Shown here piece after piece: positions 33,353-45,712 of a stretch of DNA of 64,000 nt. The notes under the pieces were generated by a model. The model saw nothing but the letters and a program-made list of their open reading frames with translations. It had not been told where the DNA came from and did no database searches. Within the stretch, counting starts at the first letter, position 1. The number at the start of each line of letters is the position of its first letter. Location of the stretch: positions 568,001 through 632,000 of the forward strand of contig JALPQD010000631.1 in the NCBI GenBank assembly GCA_023101885.1. The letters run 5' to 3'. The DNA comes from Typhlomys cinereus. Its lineage: Eukaryota; Chordata; Mammalia; Rodentia; Platacanthomyidae. Position numbers and translations under genes: made by a program.

Positions 33353-36189
33353 TTTCTTCTACCCAGGAAAATAACTTCTGGGTTCAGAGGTGAAGAAGAA
33401 CAGAAGGAAGGCGTGAGAAGAGGAAGTGCCATGTGTGGGTGGGGGAGGTCTCTGAGGCAAGGGTGGGGGACGATGGGGGGACGTGCTCTGAGAGCAAGAA
33501 GCCCATCTATACATGACTGCCCGAGGGGACACCTACCAGACACAGGCCACAGGTAGCAGCAGAATTACCAACTGAATGTTAAAATGTCCTTCTAGAGTCC
33601 GGACATTGATCACAGGCTTCCTGACAAAGGAAAACAACAGATGAAATCTGTGTTGTTTTAAACCTGAGACACAGATCACATGGTCCTTGCCCTAGACTCC
33701 AACTGGTGCATAAATGTGAACATGCCATAAAAACAGGGACTTCTGGGAACAGGATCATGTCCAGGCCTGAAATAGCTGATGCTGGTCGCCCTGTTCAAGT
33801 CTTCAAGTGCTCACTGGAGTTTGGGGGAAGAACCTCATAGTTAGGAAAAAAAAAAAAGCAAGAACATATCCATGTGTATTACACCCTTCAGACTTAAGGG
33901 GGGTAAGTAGTGTCACAAAGCAGAGCACATGGCTCATGACACACAATCCTGGCACTCGCCCCAGAGACTCAGCCCAAGTCATTTAAGGCTGGTGCCATGT
34001 TGGGGCCCAAGACTGTCCCGACCTTTCTCAGGATACAAACTACCCATGAGAGACCATTGTGTGCAACTAAACCTCAGCTTTCCAATTTCGTGAGAGATGG
34101 AATTTCAATATAAACTTCCCCAAAGTAAAAGGGCTATTTTAAATTTCCGGACAATTACAAGTGAGGCAAAATGCTGCCTTTTGCCAGCTGTTTTAACTTT
34201 TTGGGGGGAGGAAAAAAAGCCAAACGGATTTTTCGTCTTTTATGTTTCATATCCAAGCCACAAGCCAGCAAACACTGGTATTTACTCCATGTTAATAAAA
34301 GTAAATTACTTTGTGGTTTGGGGTCATTGGTATAAAACTTGTGCTTCTTTTAGATTATGTTATGTGCAAAAGTTCAGAATTTCAAGATGCATCCAGCACC
34401 AATTGATGGCATACGATTGCTTTTCTATGAGATTCAAAGCATTTTTTTTTAGTTTCTGTTTGAATTACTTGTGCTTTGCTAGGCCAAGTGCCTCCTGATT
34501 CCTGAGGGAGTCCTTTTCTCCTTCGATTGCTTGACTTTCACAATATGGTAAAACATTTTTCCCCCTTGGGACATCTCTTAGACTGTCATCTGCCCAAAGA
34601 AGAAGGTGAACTTGGGAGTTCATGAAAACTCTCCTCTTGACTTCTAAGTCACCCATAAAGGTTCCCCCCACCCCAGCAAGATGGAATCTAATTAATTCTT
34701 TGTGTAGTTGCCTTTTTATTTCCTAAAGGAAACAAGTCAACTGGGACCAACACAAACAACTTGAAAAGAATGCTCTAGGACCTAATGCACAGATGTCAAA
34801 CATACAGCAGCCCCCTTCCAAACCCACCAAGTCCCCACTCCAGATGTTGGGGCTGTACACACTCAAAGTTCAGCATTCTTTCCATTGCCCAGATGTTCCA
34901 CTCGCTGGTTCCCTTTACAATTATTTATCACACAACAAGAAGTCTGCAGACCTGGACCCCCAAACCTCTTGTCTATTTTGGCCAAAATGCTGAAGAGGTC
35001 AACATCCTGACAGCTGTCCAACCCCGCAGAACAGCCCGTCACGGGCTAGGCCCTGACGAGGGACTGGGGATGCACGTGTTTGCTTCATTAGGATCTCACT
35101 TCCGTCTGAACACTTTTCTCCTTCAAGCCTTGAAACTAAAGTAACCATTTCCGTGCAAAGCAAGGGAATGACATGTGAGTGGGACATGCCACTCGGCTGA
35201 AGTTTAGCTGATGGTTTTCACAGCATAAATTCTAAGTCTTCAGCAGCAACAGAAAAATGTAATCCGAATTAGATTGAGGACCTTCCAATGAAAGAAATCA
35301 CCGAGCATCCAAGAACTTAATAGAAATTAGACCCGACTGCCAAAGAAGCCCCAAGAAGCTTGGCCTCTGCTTTCTGTCACCTTTGTGGAAGTTTTTGCCA
35401 TGAATCTAAGGAATTAGCTAGCAGTCAGTTAACTGTACAATCTGACTCAGGTGACCCGAGGTAGAAATTGTGTATCAGTGCAGCCAAGTATATCTCTTGA
35501 ATCCAAGAGAGATAGGTTCCAAAACCCTCTGGATATCCTCATAGAAAGTAGCGTAGCATTGTGTATTATCTACATGCATTCTTCTATAGACTTTAAATCA
35601 TCTTTTACTTATGCTAGGTGAACACTTCCCAGGTTTTTATTTTTAGATAACTACAAGACACAAGTGTTTGCATATTCAATTAAGATGCACGTTCCCCCAA
35701 ATGTTGGAATCCAAACATGTATTTCATCACTAATATGGTGAGCCAGGTGCATATCCGATGGAACCACAGATCCTCAACTTCTTAAAATCATCTTTAAAGT
35801 CCCCTTATCCCTTTCATAATTTTTTTGTCTTTAAGTAATAAACTGTGAAGCCCATAATAAAAGGATACATGAAAGAAGCCAAAAACCTCTTTATTTTTAA
35901 GCAAAAGAAATAATTGCCAATACTACACTGAATTGCCAGAACAGGAATAAAAGAAACATGGCAGGGCAGATCCCACATCCAATGTCCGGCTTCTGGTCTC
36001 CAGTAAGATTACTTCCTCACTATGTCTTCTTAGCTCCAGGAGTAATTACTGGGAACGTGCTACTATCACTAGCTTTCAGGTTGCTTCTCCATCCTGTTTG
36101 ATCCTTAGCCTTTACTTTTTCCATAAAACTAATTCCTTCTATTAAACTCTTCCAGTTGATATGCTTGTTTTATTGTTACTGTTTTGTTT
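33353..36189. other. Repeat-poor intronic stretch
   Basis: About 2.8 kb without a recognised transposon, unusual in this window. AT-rich blocks such as 34080-34700 look like preserved unique sequence. Open frames at 34097-34498 and 34785-35144 give no protein I recognise. Confidence 0.45.
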
Positions 36190-36335
36190 TGTTTTTCAAA
36201 CACAGGGTCTCACTCTCTAACGTGAGCTGAATGAATAACTCACTCTATAAGCCAGGATGGCCTCGCAATCACCATCTTTCGATGCAGCCTCCGAAGTACT
36301 GGAATTACAGGCATGGGCTGTGACACCCATCCCTA
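36190..36335 (-). mobile_element. B1 SINE, antisense
   Basis: TTCAAACACAGGGTCTCACTC, GCCAGGATGGCCTCGCAATC and CCGAAGTACTGGAATTACAGG are reverse-complement B1 text with a small internal insertion. Confidence 0.75.
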
Positions 36336-38049
36336 ATCTGAATACTAGCTGATACCTCGTCCTAATCTTAATCTAATGCATTGACAAAACCCACTGCTTG
36401 TGACTGCTGCCACCAAGCAGGGTCACAATCATCAGCAAAATAATGTATGATATAAAAGACAAAGAAATCATCGGGGGTCTATTTGTAGGGGAGAAAGGAG
36501 CCCAGTGGGGGGGGGGGATATGATGGGTACAAGTAGTTAAGAGAGAAAATAGAAACAAAAGTACAATGATAAACACATATGTAAAAGGTCATCATAAACC
36601 TTGCATACTAAGGAAGAAAAGTAATTTTAAAAGTATCACAGCCATAGTTTAGGTATGTCAGGTGTGGTGTTGAGGGCTCAACATCCTAGAGAATAACCTC
36701 TGCAGGTCCATAACATTTCCTCATTTTATAACAGGGTCTGTTGAGGCACAGAAAGCAAGGTATCCAGGTAAACAGAAACCTAGTGCGCCTCAGATCCATT
36801 CCATTCATGCGCACTGTTCAGAGGTGCAGTTACTCGCTCTGCTTCACATGAAAACCCACCTTTAACTCAGCTCTCTAGAGAGATTTGGTGCCTTCTTTCT
36901 CCTCCCCCATTTCCCAACTAAACTACGTGCTGTTCCTTTCACATATATGTTTACATTTTCCCACTCCTAACCTACCACCAAGTGCATCACAAGATCTGTT
37001 CAAAATGTGATTAAATTTCAACATAATAAATATTTGTCATCATCGAACAATTCCCAAGCGCAGCTCTCTCTTTCCTCACAACGTCCCCATTTCATCATTT
37101 CTCCTTCATTTGCCCAATTGTTTGCAGTATATTCCAGTTATGCTGCTTTAATACTTCTGCTAAACCATAAGGTCCTTGAGGGCAAATGTGGCATTTTAAA
37201 ATATTTTCTTTCTAGACCTCCCATCAACATCTAAGTGACTTTTCCAAATCACTTAGATGACTTGAGAATATTTGTCGAATTCATTGATGTAACTGTTCAC
37301 AGATGCCTCCTCATGTGATTTCTGGGAAGAAACGGAAGGCCAAGGCCTAATCCAGAGTCCTTACCTTCCCCCGAGTCAGCGACGGGACGCTTGAGCCAAG
37401 CTCTCTCATCTGGTTTTCATTCAGCTCCTTTACTTCACTATATGGTTCGGGGCGAGGTACTGAACCTGTTTTCTCATCATTAAAGTCAAAATAATAAAAG
37501 TACCTGCTTCATAGTAATATTGAGAGCTGTTACTCTAACCTCATCTCTCAAAAAAGTACTACAATATACCTAGTTAGATTAGCTTTTTTTCTAAGTCAAG
37601 GAGGTAAAAGTAAAAGTCTTGGTTCCACAAGCCTTCCCTGAATCTCTAGCCTTCAGAAAACAAAGAGTAAGCACTGATTGAGCAGTTAGGGCTATGAAAG
37701 CAAGATAAAATTAATGGGCAATTAACAAACTCAAGTGTTTCAGAAAGTGTGACTAAACTTACAGCCATGTATCCATTAAGCCTGATAGCTTGTGTCCATA
37801 ACAGACACACATGTATGTACTTTCTCTGATAGTTTGTGCCCACAGTAGACGCACCTGTGTTTTCTCTATATCTACACATCCAGCAATTTTGAATTCCCCA
37901 AGTGCTGATCTACCCAGTTTCCAAAAGGAATCTTCTCTTTGTACTCACAGCTTTGAGAGTTGTGGCTTCATTGCCTGAGATTTTTGCCTTTGTGCATAGA
38001 CTATGGCCCTTGTCCTTGAAAAGAGCTAGACACTACAGAGAGCATGCGT
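36336..38049. other. Unassigned intronic sequence
   Basis: About 1.7 kb with no recognised repeat apart from a 10-G run near 36507. Confidence 0.4.
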
Positions 38050-38215
38050 AGTAGGCAGAACATTCCCAACAAGTCTCAGCTGACAGCTAGCAAGCTGCTA
38101 TGACCCCTCTGCCATGATGGCCCGTACCCTCGAATGGCGGGCCCAGATAAACCCTTCCTGCCTTAAGTAACTTTAGTCGGGGTAAGCACTGTGTGACATA
38201 AACCTAGAAGGGGGC
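38050..38215 (+). repeat. MaLR-type LTR 3' fragment
   Basis: TGACCCCTCTGCCATGATGG, CCAGATAAACCCTTCCTGCC and TTAAGTAACTTTAGTCGGGG are typical of the 3' third of an ORR1/MT-like LTR. Confidence 0.55.
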
Positions 38216-39478
38216 TAAATTGATGTTACCAACCACCTAAAGAGTTACGAGTGTAAAGTACATGCTTAGAAGCTGATGTGAAGAAACAACTTAGACCATC
38301 TGCAGCCAGCCTTGCACACGGCAGGACTGAGGCAATATGAGAACCCAGGCCCCGCCCTCAATGGAAGGAAGCAACTCAAGCAGCTTCTCTCCATCCGTCC
38401 AACCCAGCCCCACCCTCCTGCCCTGGACTGCTTCCAAGTTCATCACTCCTGGCTCACCCCTCTCCTTTTAGAATTAAGGGGAACACACCCAGATGTGATC
38501 CATCAGAATTTGCTCAGAATATTGTTTGATACATTAAATAACAAATCATCCTTTTATCTAAAGCCATATTTTAAACACTGTAATTGGTAGCAGCTCCTCT
38601 TTCTTCATTGTGGAGAATAGTCAGTGATTGTTTTCCTCCTAATCTGGGAAAATGGCATTCTAGAGAACAAACTACACGTAAATATTTACAACAGTCAGAA
38701 CTGCAGAGAAACACAATATGTTTTATGGCTTCGTCTTCAGTAAGCATGTCTATAACCCCTCAATAATCACTCATCAGTCAAAGAAGAATGTTATCATAGG
38801 AGATGACCACACACATGCTGGGGGTAGAGAAAGATGGAGGGAGAGAGAGATAGGGGAGCCCACAGGTATACACTCTCTGTACTATCAAAGCAGAATCTTA
38901 GGTTAGGATGGCAGTCTTCCATTTTCTTACCATGAACATGGTATCACCCTGCCATGCCTTGGAAATACCGTAATAACAGATCAGATTCACAAGGACTTAG
39001 TCGGAAAATAGCTTGCTGTGAAGGCTGGCGTGCCCTGCATAGCTGGCATCCTTGCTTTATCTTTTAGAAATAGTTGCAACATGCGCCCCACCCCTAGATA
39101 ATCCACCTTGTGATGCTCAGAGGGCGGTTTGTTTGAGTGTACAGATTTCTCCCACAGACTTCGTGGGGAGAAATGGCACAGAAAGAACAGCTGGGATCGT
39201 CTTCCCCAAATATACAGCTGTCTTGTCTCCAGACGCTCTCTCTGTTCTACCTCTGTCTATCTCTATCTATTTATCTATCTATCTATACACATATCCTTTC
39301 CAAAGCTCCTTTTATTAATCTCCATTAGCAAACACATAAATATCTTTTCAGAATGTAGGAAGAAAACTTAAACAATTTCTCACTAACTGATGAAATAGAA
39401 ATTAAGTTTTAGTGTAATTTCATAAAATAGTGATCAGGGAGACTCATCTGACCATTTATTCATTCTCTTTTTGTTTAC
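38216..39478. other. Unassigned intronic sequence
   Basis: A short (CTAT)n run lies at 39255-39288. Nothing else recognised. Confidence 0.4.
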
Positions 39479-39748
39479 TTTTTAAACTTTATTTATGTGT
39501 AGTGTGTGTGTGTATCAGAGGGCACTGTGTGTCCCTGTGGAGGACCAAGGGAGACTCTGGGAATCATTCTGGATCACTTCTACCTCATTTTTGCTTCACT
39601 TTGGGATTTCTCAGGCTCCACCTTCCAGGGCTAGAAGTTCAGGCTGCTGCGGTTTTCACCTGGCGTTTTTTCATGGGACCTGGGAGCCGAACTCAGGACC
39701 TTTTGCTTGCAGGGCAGAGTCTTACCCACTGTGCCATCTCTCCAGCCC
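39479..39748 (-). mobile_element. tRNA-derived SINE, main family (older type), antisense
   Basis: The plus strand shows the T-rich tail TTTTTAAACTTTATTTATG, GGCTCCACCTTCCAGGGCTA, GAACTCAGGACC and ATCTCTCCAGCCC, the full element in reverse. The 205-codon open frame through it is not a gene. Confidence 0.85.
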
Positions 39749-39817
39749 TATTTATTCCCAAACATTCTCTCCCAGTCCCTGAAAGAATAGCTGGTGAATA
39801 CCAATATGAAATGTTAG

Positions 39818-39971
39818 TTTGTGTCAGAGGAGGTAAGACAGCTCAGCAAATAAGGCAACTGTTCACACATCTGTTGACCAGAGTTCAAACCTGGGAAACC
39901 CACATGGTAGGAGAGAAGTTACTTCCCAAAGTTGTTCTCTGGTCTCCACCCAGGCATCATGGCATGCACAT

Positions 39972-40017
<46 letters not shown>

Positions 40018-40025
40018 AAAATTAA
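39818..40025 (+). mobile_element. B3-like SINE with (CT)n
   Basis: GAGGTAAGACAGCTCAGCAA, CAGAGTTCAAACCTGGG, CATGGTAGGAGAGAAGTTAC, GTTCTCTGGTCTCCACCCAG and a (CT)n run at 39973-40013 are followed by AAATAAAATT. Confidence 0.75.
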
Positions 40026-40130
40026 AATGTGCATGTTATTCATGTGATTACGAATGGTGGTGAGAGAGCAGAAGTGACTATGAGAGAGAATGATTAGGTC
40101 TGGTCTGAGGACGGCAGTAGAAAGCAAGGA

Positions 40131-40131
40131 A

Positions 40132-40170
<39 letters not shown>
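40131..40170. repeat. (CA)n microsatellite
   Basis: An uninterrupted CA run of about 36 bases. Confidence 0.95.
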
Positions 40171-40171
<1 letters not shown>

Positions 40172-40175
<4 letters not shown>

Positions 40176-40214
40176 ATTAAAGCAGGTCCCACATAGTAAT
40201 TAAAGCAGGTCCCA
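40172..40214. repeat. Near-tandem 20-bp direct duplication
   Basis: AGTAATTAAAGCAGGTCCCA occurs at 40172-40191 and 40195-40214, three bases apart, just after the (CA)n run. Confidence 0.95.
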
Positions 40215-41904
40215 AGGGCTGTCAACAGGACAGCCATTGTTTGGAGACGTGAATTTTCCCATGTTAGGTCTCTACTTTTGACAATGTCACATTTATTTGT
40301 GGTTACTGATTTTTTTTTCCATCCCCCACAATTCTGCTAGAGGACATTGCCAAACTGGAAGTGCATGCCCACCTGATGCTCTCTCGCAGAGAGACTGGAA
40401 GATCTAAGGGCAAAGAAATGCTCCCAGGACGATTAGCAGGGGCATTGTTGAAGGTACCTCTAGCAGAGAAATCTAGGATCCAAACAGCCGTAATGAAGAC
40501 TTATGAAGTGAAATCCAACCAAACCTTCACATGACAGCATGTAGCCCAATCATTTCATAACTTTATACAGATCAACTTCTCAACTAGGAAGAAACTTCAG
40601 CCAAGAGCAAAGAAGTGGCAGGCAGTGGTTGCCACAGTGATAAAAGCGTGCCCCCCCCCCCGGCTCTTTCTACACAGGAAGGTGGGGAGCGGTTGTGAAG
40701 AGTGGCCGTCAGAGGCTGAAGGAAATGCCACGCAGGGACTTGGGGTGTTTGATCCTGAAGTAAGACAACAGAGTGCATGAGAAAACACATCCTGAGGTTC
40801 ATGAGAAGCACAGTGGCAAGCAACCCTTGGGGAAAACGAGTTCTGGCCCAGCCCTGAGAAACCTGACTAAAGGCAAAGGAAGAGGCGGGCAGAGCCGTGA
40901 CCAGCAGAGGAAGAAAGAAAAGCCCACAGTGCAATACTTGAGCGGGCGTGCCTCCCTCCCGGCAACAAGAAGTCCTAACTATATGAATGTAGCCAGCATG
41001 GAGGCGGCTGGCTATCTGGAAGGACAAACTTGTGGGCCTATAAATTGCAAAGGCGAGTGTTGGCACAATAGGCCAATCCTCAGCTATTCCTGAAGCAGCC
41101 CTCCACTGGGGAGGGACGGCGTCTCAGGAGCTGGGAATGCAATCACATCAATATGAAGAGAAGCTGAGTTTGCTTCGGGCCACGGAAATAAACGCTTTCA
41201 GATAACTGCCCCTTGTGGGGTACTTCTTCTCCCCCCCCCATGTAGTATAAGTGCTTTGTGAGACAGTCCATATTTCTTTCTCTTTTCTTTTCCTTTTTTT
41301 TCAGGGAGAGACACTCCTGTGCTATCCTTTGTGTAGTAACATTAAGCCCGATAAAGACTTCTACCCAATTTTTTTGGCCTGGTTTTGATCTTTTCTTTAT
41401 AATAGTTTCATACACGAAAATGATTCATTTGAAGCTTGGATGAATAATCAATATGCTTGTAAAAGGAGGAAAAAAATAAAAATTAAAAAATTAATTGAAA
41501 TCAATTTCACCCCATATCACCCAATCCTAATCTCCCACCTTCTCACAATAAAAACCTTCTTTTTCCCAATCAGTTTCCCCACACACACACACCAAGCCCC
41601 TATTTCTACAGATCACAGGCGGAAAAGACCGCAGTAGCAAGAAGTGTATTCCACGCAAGCCGTTCTCCTAGGATAGAAAATCTGTTCCTGCCCTTCCTCT
41701 ATGATAAACCACGTAAGTGAATGGTTGAGTTCAGAACTCAGTCTACCCTCATAAAGTACACTGTGAGATGAATTCAAACACAGAAGGAGAGCAGAGTGCA
41801 CCAGGACAAGCCCTGGGACCGTCATACCGCAAAGGAAACTCCTTACAACTAACTCTCACTTCTTATTCAGCCAATTTACTCCCTGAGTGTCTATGGAATG
41901 CAAC
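40215..41904. other. Unassigned intronic sequence
   Basis: About 1.7 kb with no recognised repeat. The 160-codon minus frame at 40584-41066 has no recognisable domain. Confidence 0.4.
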
Positions 41905-42049
41905 CATCCGCCTGTGAAACGTCTAAGAGGCGGATGGAGCACTTCCAGCCCTGCAAGGTAGAACCTGGGGAATCCCAGAGTAAAGCAGTAAGTTGGAAGA
42001 GCGATCTAGGATGATTCCCAATGTCACAGGTACACACAACACCCCTTCT

Positions 42050-42098
<49 letters not shown>

Positions 42099-42115
42099 TG
42101 CATGCATGCACTCAC
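41905..42115 (+). mobile_element. 5'-truncated main-family SINE with (CA)n
   Basis: CTTCCAGCCCTGCAAGGTAG, AACCTGGGGAATCCCAGAG and AGGATGATTCCCAATGTCAC match the SINE body. The head is missing, and (CA)n spans 42053-42095. Confidence 0.7.
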
Positions 42116-42334
42116 ACATACACAGTCATTTCCTAAATGCCCCAAATTTAATAAGTCTATATAATTTAACTGATCAGATAGGTATAGCTAGATTTTAAAT
42201 AAATGGAAATGTATTCTCATTCCTAATCAGAATGCTTCAATGACATTTGGAATAAATTAATCATCACATAAACAAAAGGTAAAGTTTAATTTTACACTAA
42301 TTAACATCACAAATCAAACTGACTCCCCTTCATA
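42116..42334. other. Unassigned AT-rich sequence
   Basis: Nothing recognised. Confidence 0.4.
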
Positions 42335-42690
42335 AGTTATGTGTTTAAAAGCCCTAACCCACAAGAGCTCAGAATGTGAATTGATCTAAAAAATAGGATC
42401 CCTACAGATGTGATTAGTAAGTCCCGCTGAGGTCATCCTAATGACAGGGGTCCTTACAAAGGGTTGAACTGAGGACACATGCTCCTGTAAGAAGAGCACA
42501 CAGTGCAAACATGAAAGCAGCCGTGGAGAGAGGCTTAGAGCAGATCAGCCCTCAGAAGACGCCTCCTCTGCCTGCTGTCAGAGCCTTCAGAGCTGTGAGA
42601 CAGCAATCCCACCTGCTACATAAGGCAGTCGGGGTGGGGGACTTTGTGAGAGTGGCTGCACAAGCCAATATAATCACTATTGCAATACAC
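42335..42690 (+). repeat. MLT1-like LTR remnant
   Basis: AAAAGCCCTAACCCACAAGAG, TCCTAATGACAGGGGTCCTT and CAGAGCTGTGAGACAGCAAT follow the order of an old MLT1-type MaLR LTR. Confidence 0.6.
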
Positions 42691-43335
42691 ACACTTTACT
42701 GTTGACAATGGGTCTAACCAGAGACTCAAGTCATCACACAATCTGGTCCCAATCATCTTTGTGGATTTTTTTTAAAGCTATAACATTGACATTTCCAGGA
42801 ATTTATTCTAAGAATGTTAAAAAAAAAAAGAATGTAAAAAAAGTAAAGAATCATGTCCAAGAGAAGAACCGTTTCATAACACTGTTTAGAATGAAAAAAA
42901 GAAAAGCAGGAGAATGCGAGTGGTCTTCCTGTGACCCCATAGTCCAGCGAGGGATTCAGATGGTCTAGCGGGCCTTACGATAAGCAAGCAAACTGTAGGA
43001 CGAGACAGCCTTGCAGGGCTTTGGGGAGAGAGGAAGGCTAGGCGAGAAGGCGGGCATATTCCGTATGGAGTAGAAAAGGTGCGGGCCGGGACCTGCAGAG
43101 AAAGCACCAGCACTGAACTCATTCATGTGAGTCTGATAATACAATCCTATACGACTGCAGCATCATACGTAGTTCTAGTACACAATTTGGAGGTACAAGC
43201 TCAAAAAACTATTTGAAACTAAAAATAAAGAAATCAAAAGTCATTCGAAAACCACTGTACCGCAGATGGACGCAGAAGTCTGTCTTTTCCTTCCACTTCT
43301 GCTGAGGCCACATCATCAAACTGAGAAAGGAAGAG
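42691..43335. other. Unassigned intronic sequence
   Basis: Nothing recognised. Confidence 0.4.
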
Positions 43336-43462
43336 GGATGGATAGATGGATGATGGATGGATGCATGCATGGATAGATGGATGCATGGATGAAGGATGGA
43401 TGCATAGATGCTTGGATGGATGGATGGATGGATGGATGGATGGATGGATGGATGGATGGATG
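43336..43462. repeat. (GGAT)n microsatellite
   Basis: GGAT and GCAT units over about 127 bases. They generate HPSIHPS-like frames on the minus strand. Confidence 0.95.
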
Positions 43463-44613
43463 GGCACGGGTCCTCTTGGGGTGATGAAAGTGCTCTCTGA
43501 TCACACTGGCGATGCACAAACCCCATGGATATATATGAGACATGATTGCACATTCGTTCCCATGAGGAAATTGCATGGCCCATGGAAATAAATGGACTTC
43601 CTTATTTCAGACCCATTTCTAATTCGTGAGTCAGTGCTGGCCAGAGAGAAACACTAAGAGCACCTGGATAAACAAGAATTCTGCACCTGAGAGGAGGCAG
43701 AACAGCCTGGGCAGCTAACTCGCAGGTTAGCTAACTGGCAGGTGTAAACGTAACTTCAAAATAAGAGACCAAGAGATCCAGGAGCCGTGAATCAGTCTTC
43801 ACACATCCTAAATAGGACAAATTCCCAAGCTATGTACCTCTCCAGTCAGGGGTGTCATTTTCTGGTCCATCTGAATCTGGAAACGCCTCTGTGGTTGGCA
43901 TTTCAGAAGATACTTGCTGCATCATTAGTGTGCACGTGCTGTGTGTACGCACACGCGCACACAGAGAAATGATATAAAGTGGACAGAACAGACTCACCTC
44001 TCACTATGTGCCATGTTCTGTGATATTTTTTTGTCTACTTCATGTGTGTCAGTACTAGAGACAAGCCGCTAGCCTGATTCCATGGTCTTGTCCAAAGCCA
44101 CAGCCACCAGAATTCTCCGGTCCACAGGTAAGGAGGCGACATGCCAAACACCTCCATCACATACTCTCCTCCTCTACATTTCCAGCATGGAGAATTCACC
44201 CGCTCCACAAGGTTCCCCTCAGTTTCATGAAAGATGTGCTGATTAACATATGCTCCTGATCATGAAAAACAGATTTTTTTTGGGGGGGGGAACAGATGTG
44301 CAGTTCCCAGTACCATGACTTTATTAAAAAGAGAATTTCTGGTTTTTCTTGAAGATTCCGTGGCTCCTAGTCACCTAGGTTGGACTGACATCACTGTGCT
44401 AATAAGGAAAGCAGCCTTCTGCAGCCCGAGAATTGTCTTATTTCCAGGTACAGAAAGGAATAGTGATCTTGTTTAAAAAAAAAATCAGATGCCAGTGTTT
44501 AACCCAATATGCCCCAGGTCCCTGCAGCTCTTGGCAAACACTGGCTCTTCGTGAAATGTAATGAGTACATTCAACCTTCAGGTTTGTCTATAGTTTTGCA
44601 ATGACAATGATCT
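43463..44613. other. Unassigned intronic sequence
   Basis: About 1.15 kb. A T8-G10 junction sits at 44274-44291. The palindrome GTTAGCTAAC lies at 43726-43735. No repeat family recognised. Confidence 0.4.
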
Positions 44614-44836
44614 CCATTTAATCTTTTTTTTTTTTTTGAGGATTAAGGTAGAGTTTATTAGAGGAGAGAAAGAATGGAAGGAATGGAAGTCATGGATTCC
44701 AGAGGTAGAGTGCCACGAGATGCTAGGGTGCCCTGAAGCATGGAATCCTTGTGGGGCATGGAACTGGAAACGAACTCACAGACTCCACATGTGGAGTGCT
44801 TCAAGGGGCAGGTCCCCCCCCCCCCATTTAATCTTT
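44614..44836 (-). mobile_element. Short polyadenylated retrocopy with 13-bp target duplication
   Basis: CCATTTAATCTTT occurs at 44614-44626 and 44824-44836. Between the copies, read on the minus strand, is a G run, about 175 bases of unique text, then CTCTAATAAACTCTACC (polyadenylation signal) and an A run. On that strand the duplication begins after TT with AAAG, consistent with an L1 endonuclease site. This is a reverse-transcribed polyadenylated RNA. The source RNA is not recognised; it could be an mRNA 3' end or an LTR transcript. Confidence 0.85.
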
Positions 44837-44864
44837 AACTCAGGGTAATGTATACAGGCCCTAT

Positions 44865-44865
<1 letters not shown>

Positions 44866-44909
<44 letters not shown>
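44866..44909. repeat. (CA)n microsatellite
   Basis: An uninterrupted CA run of about 44 bases. Confidence 0.95.
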
Positions 44910-44913
<4 letters not shown>

Positions 44914-44961
44914 CATTTCTCTCTTTTCCTTTCACAATAATTCAAGTTCTAAGGCCACCTT

Positions 44962-45090
44962 CCATTTGTGTTTTGTTTTGGCTGCCTTGATGTTCAAATG
45001 ACATCTCTATACAGCCTAGGCTATCCTCAAACAAGCAATCCTCCTGCTTCAGTCTCTTGAGTGCTGGAGTTATATTACACTTGGCAGCCA
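44962..45090 (-). mobile_element. B1 SINE, antisense
   Basis: CAGCCTAGGCTATCCTCAAAC, GCAATCCTCCTGCTTCAGTC and TGAGTGCTGGAGTTATATTAC are reverse-complement B1 text. Confidence 0.75.
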
Positions 45091-45129
45091 CTCCCACTTT
45101 GAAAGAAACTTTGCACGATCCAGAAACCT

Positions 45130-45360
45130 GGGGCTGGCGAAATGCCTCAGAGGACAGAAGCAACTATGGGCAAACTCTGTGACTTGAATTTGATCCCCAG
45201 AGAAGGAGAGACCAACTTATGAAAGCTGTCATTCATACACTCCCATACATGGTATATGCTTCCTCTCTCTCTCTTTCTCTCTCTCTGTCTCTCTCTCTCT
45301 CTCTCTTTCTCTACTTCTACTTTTCCTTCTCTGTCAAATAAATGGATAAAATATTTTTAA
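45130..45360 (+). mobile_element. B3/ID-like SINE with (CT)n
   Basis: GGGGCTGGCGAAATGCCTCAG, GACTTGAATTTGATCCCC and a (CT)n run at 45262-45311 come before CAAATAAATGGATAAAAT. Confidence 0.6.
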
Positions 45361-45633
45361 AAAGAAAGAAACCTATTAGCAATGTTATTTGTCTTTGTGT
45401 AAAGTGTTAGCAATTGGGTTTGTACACAGGCTTGTCCTAGTGTAATCATACACACACGGTTTGTTCCTTTAAATTCCTGCTGATTGCCGGAGGGTTCGTG
45501 TGAAGGCCTCCAACACTTGCTCAGCACATCCCTCCATTTGTTCTCCATCTCCGAAAGGCTGGAGGATATGCGGCGCATTAACTCACCAGCTGGTGTGAGG
45601 ACCAGGAGGCAGCACGAAGCCATGGCAAGAGCA
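45361..45633. other. Unassigned intronic sequence
   Basis: Nothing recognised. Confidence 0.4.
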
Positions 45634-45712
45634 GGAGTTGGAGCTCAGTGGTAGAGCGCCTGCTTGGCTCACATGAGGCCCAAGGGTTGACACCCAGGGT
45701 CCCCAGTAAGTC
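45634..45712 (+). mobile_element. ID SINE
   Basis: GTTGGAGCTCAGTGGTAGAG and GCGCCTGCTTGGCTCACATG are tRNA-Ala-type ID text with an intact A box. The B box is diverged. Confidence 0.75.

Noticed and set aside
39430..40047. 205-codon plus-strand open frame
   Set aside because: It runs through an antisense SINE, a B3-like SINE and a (CT)n run.
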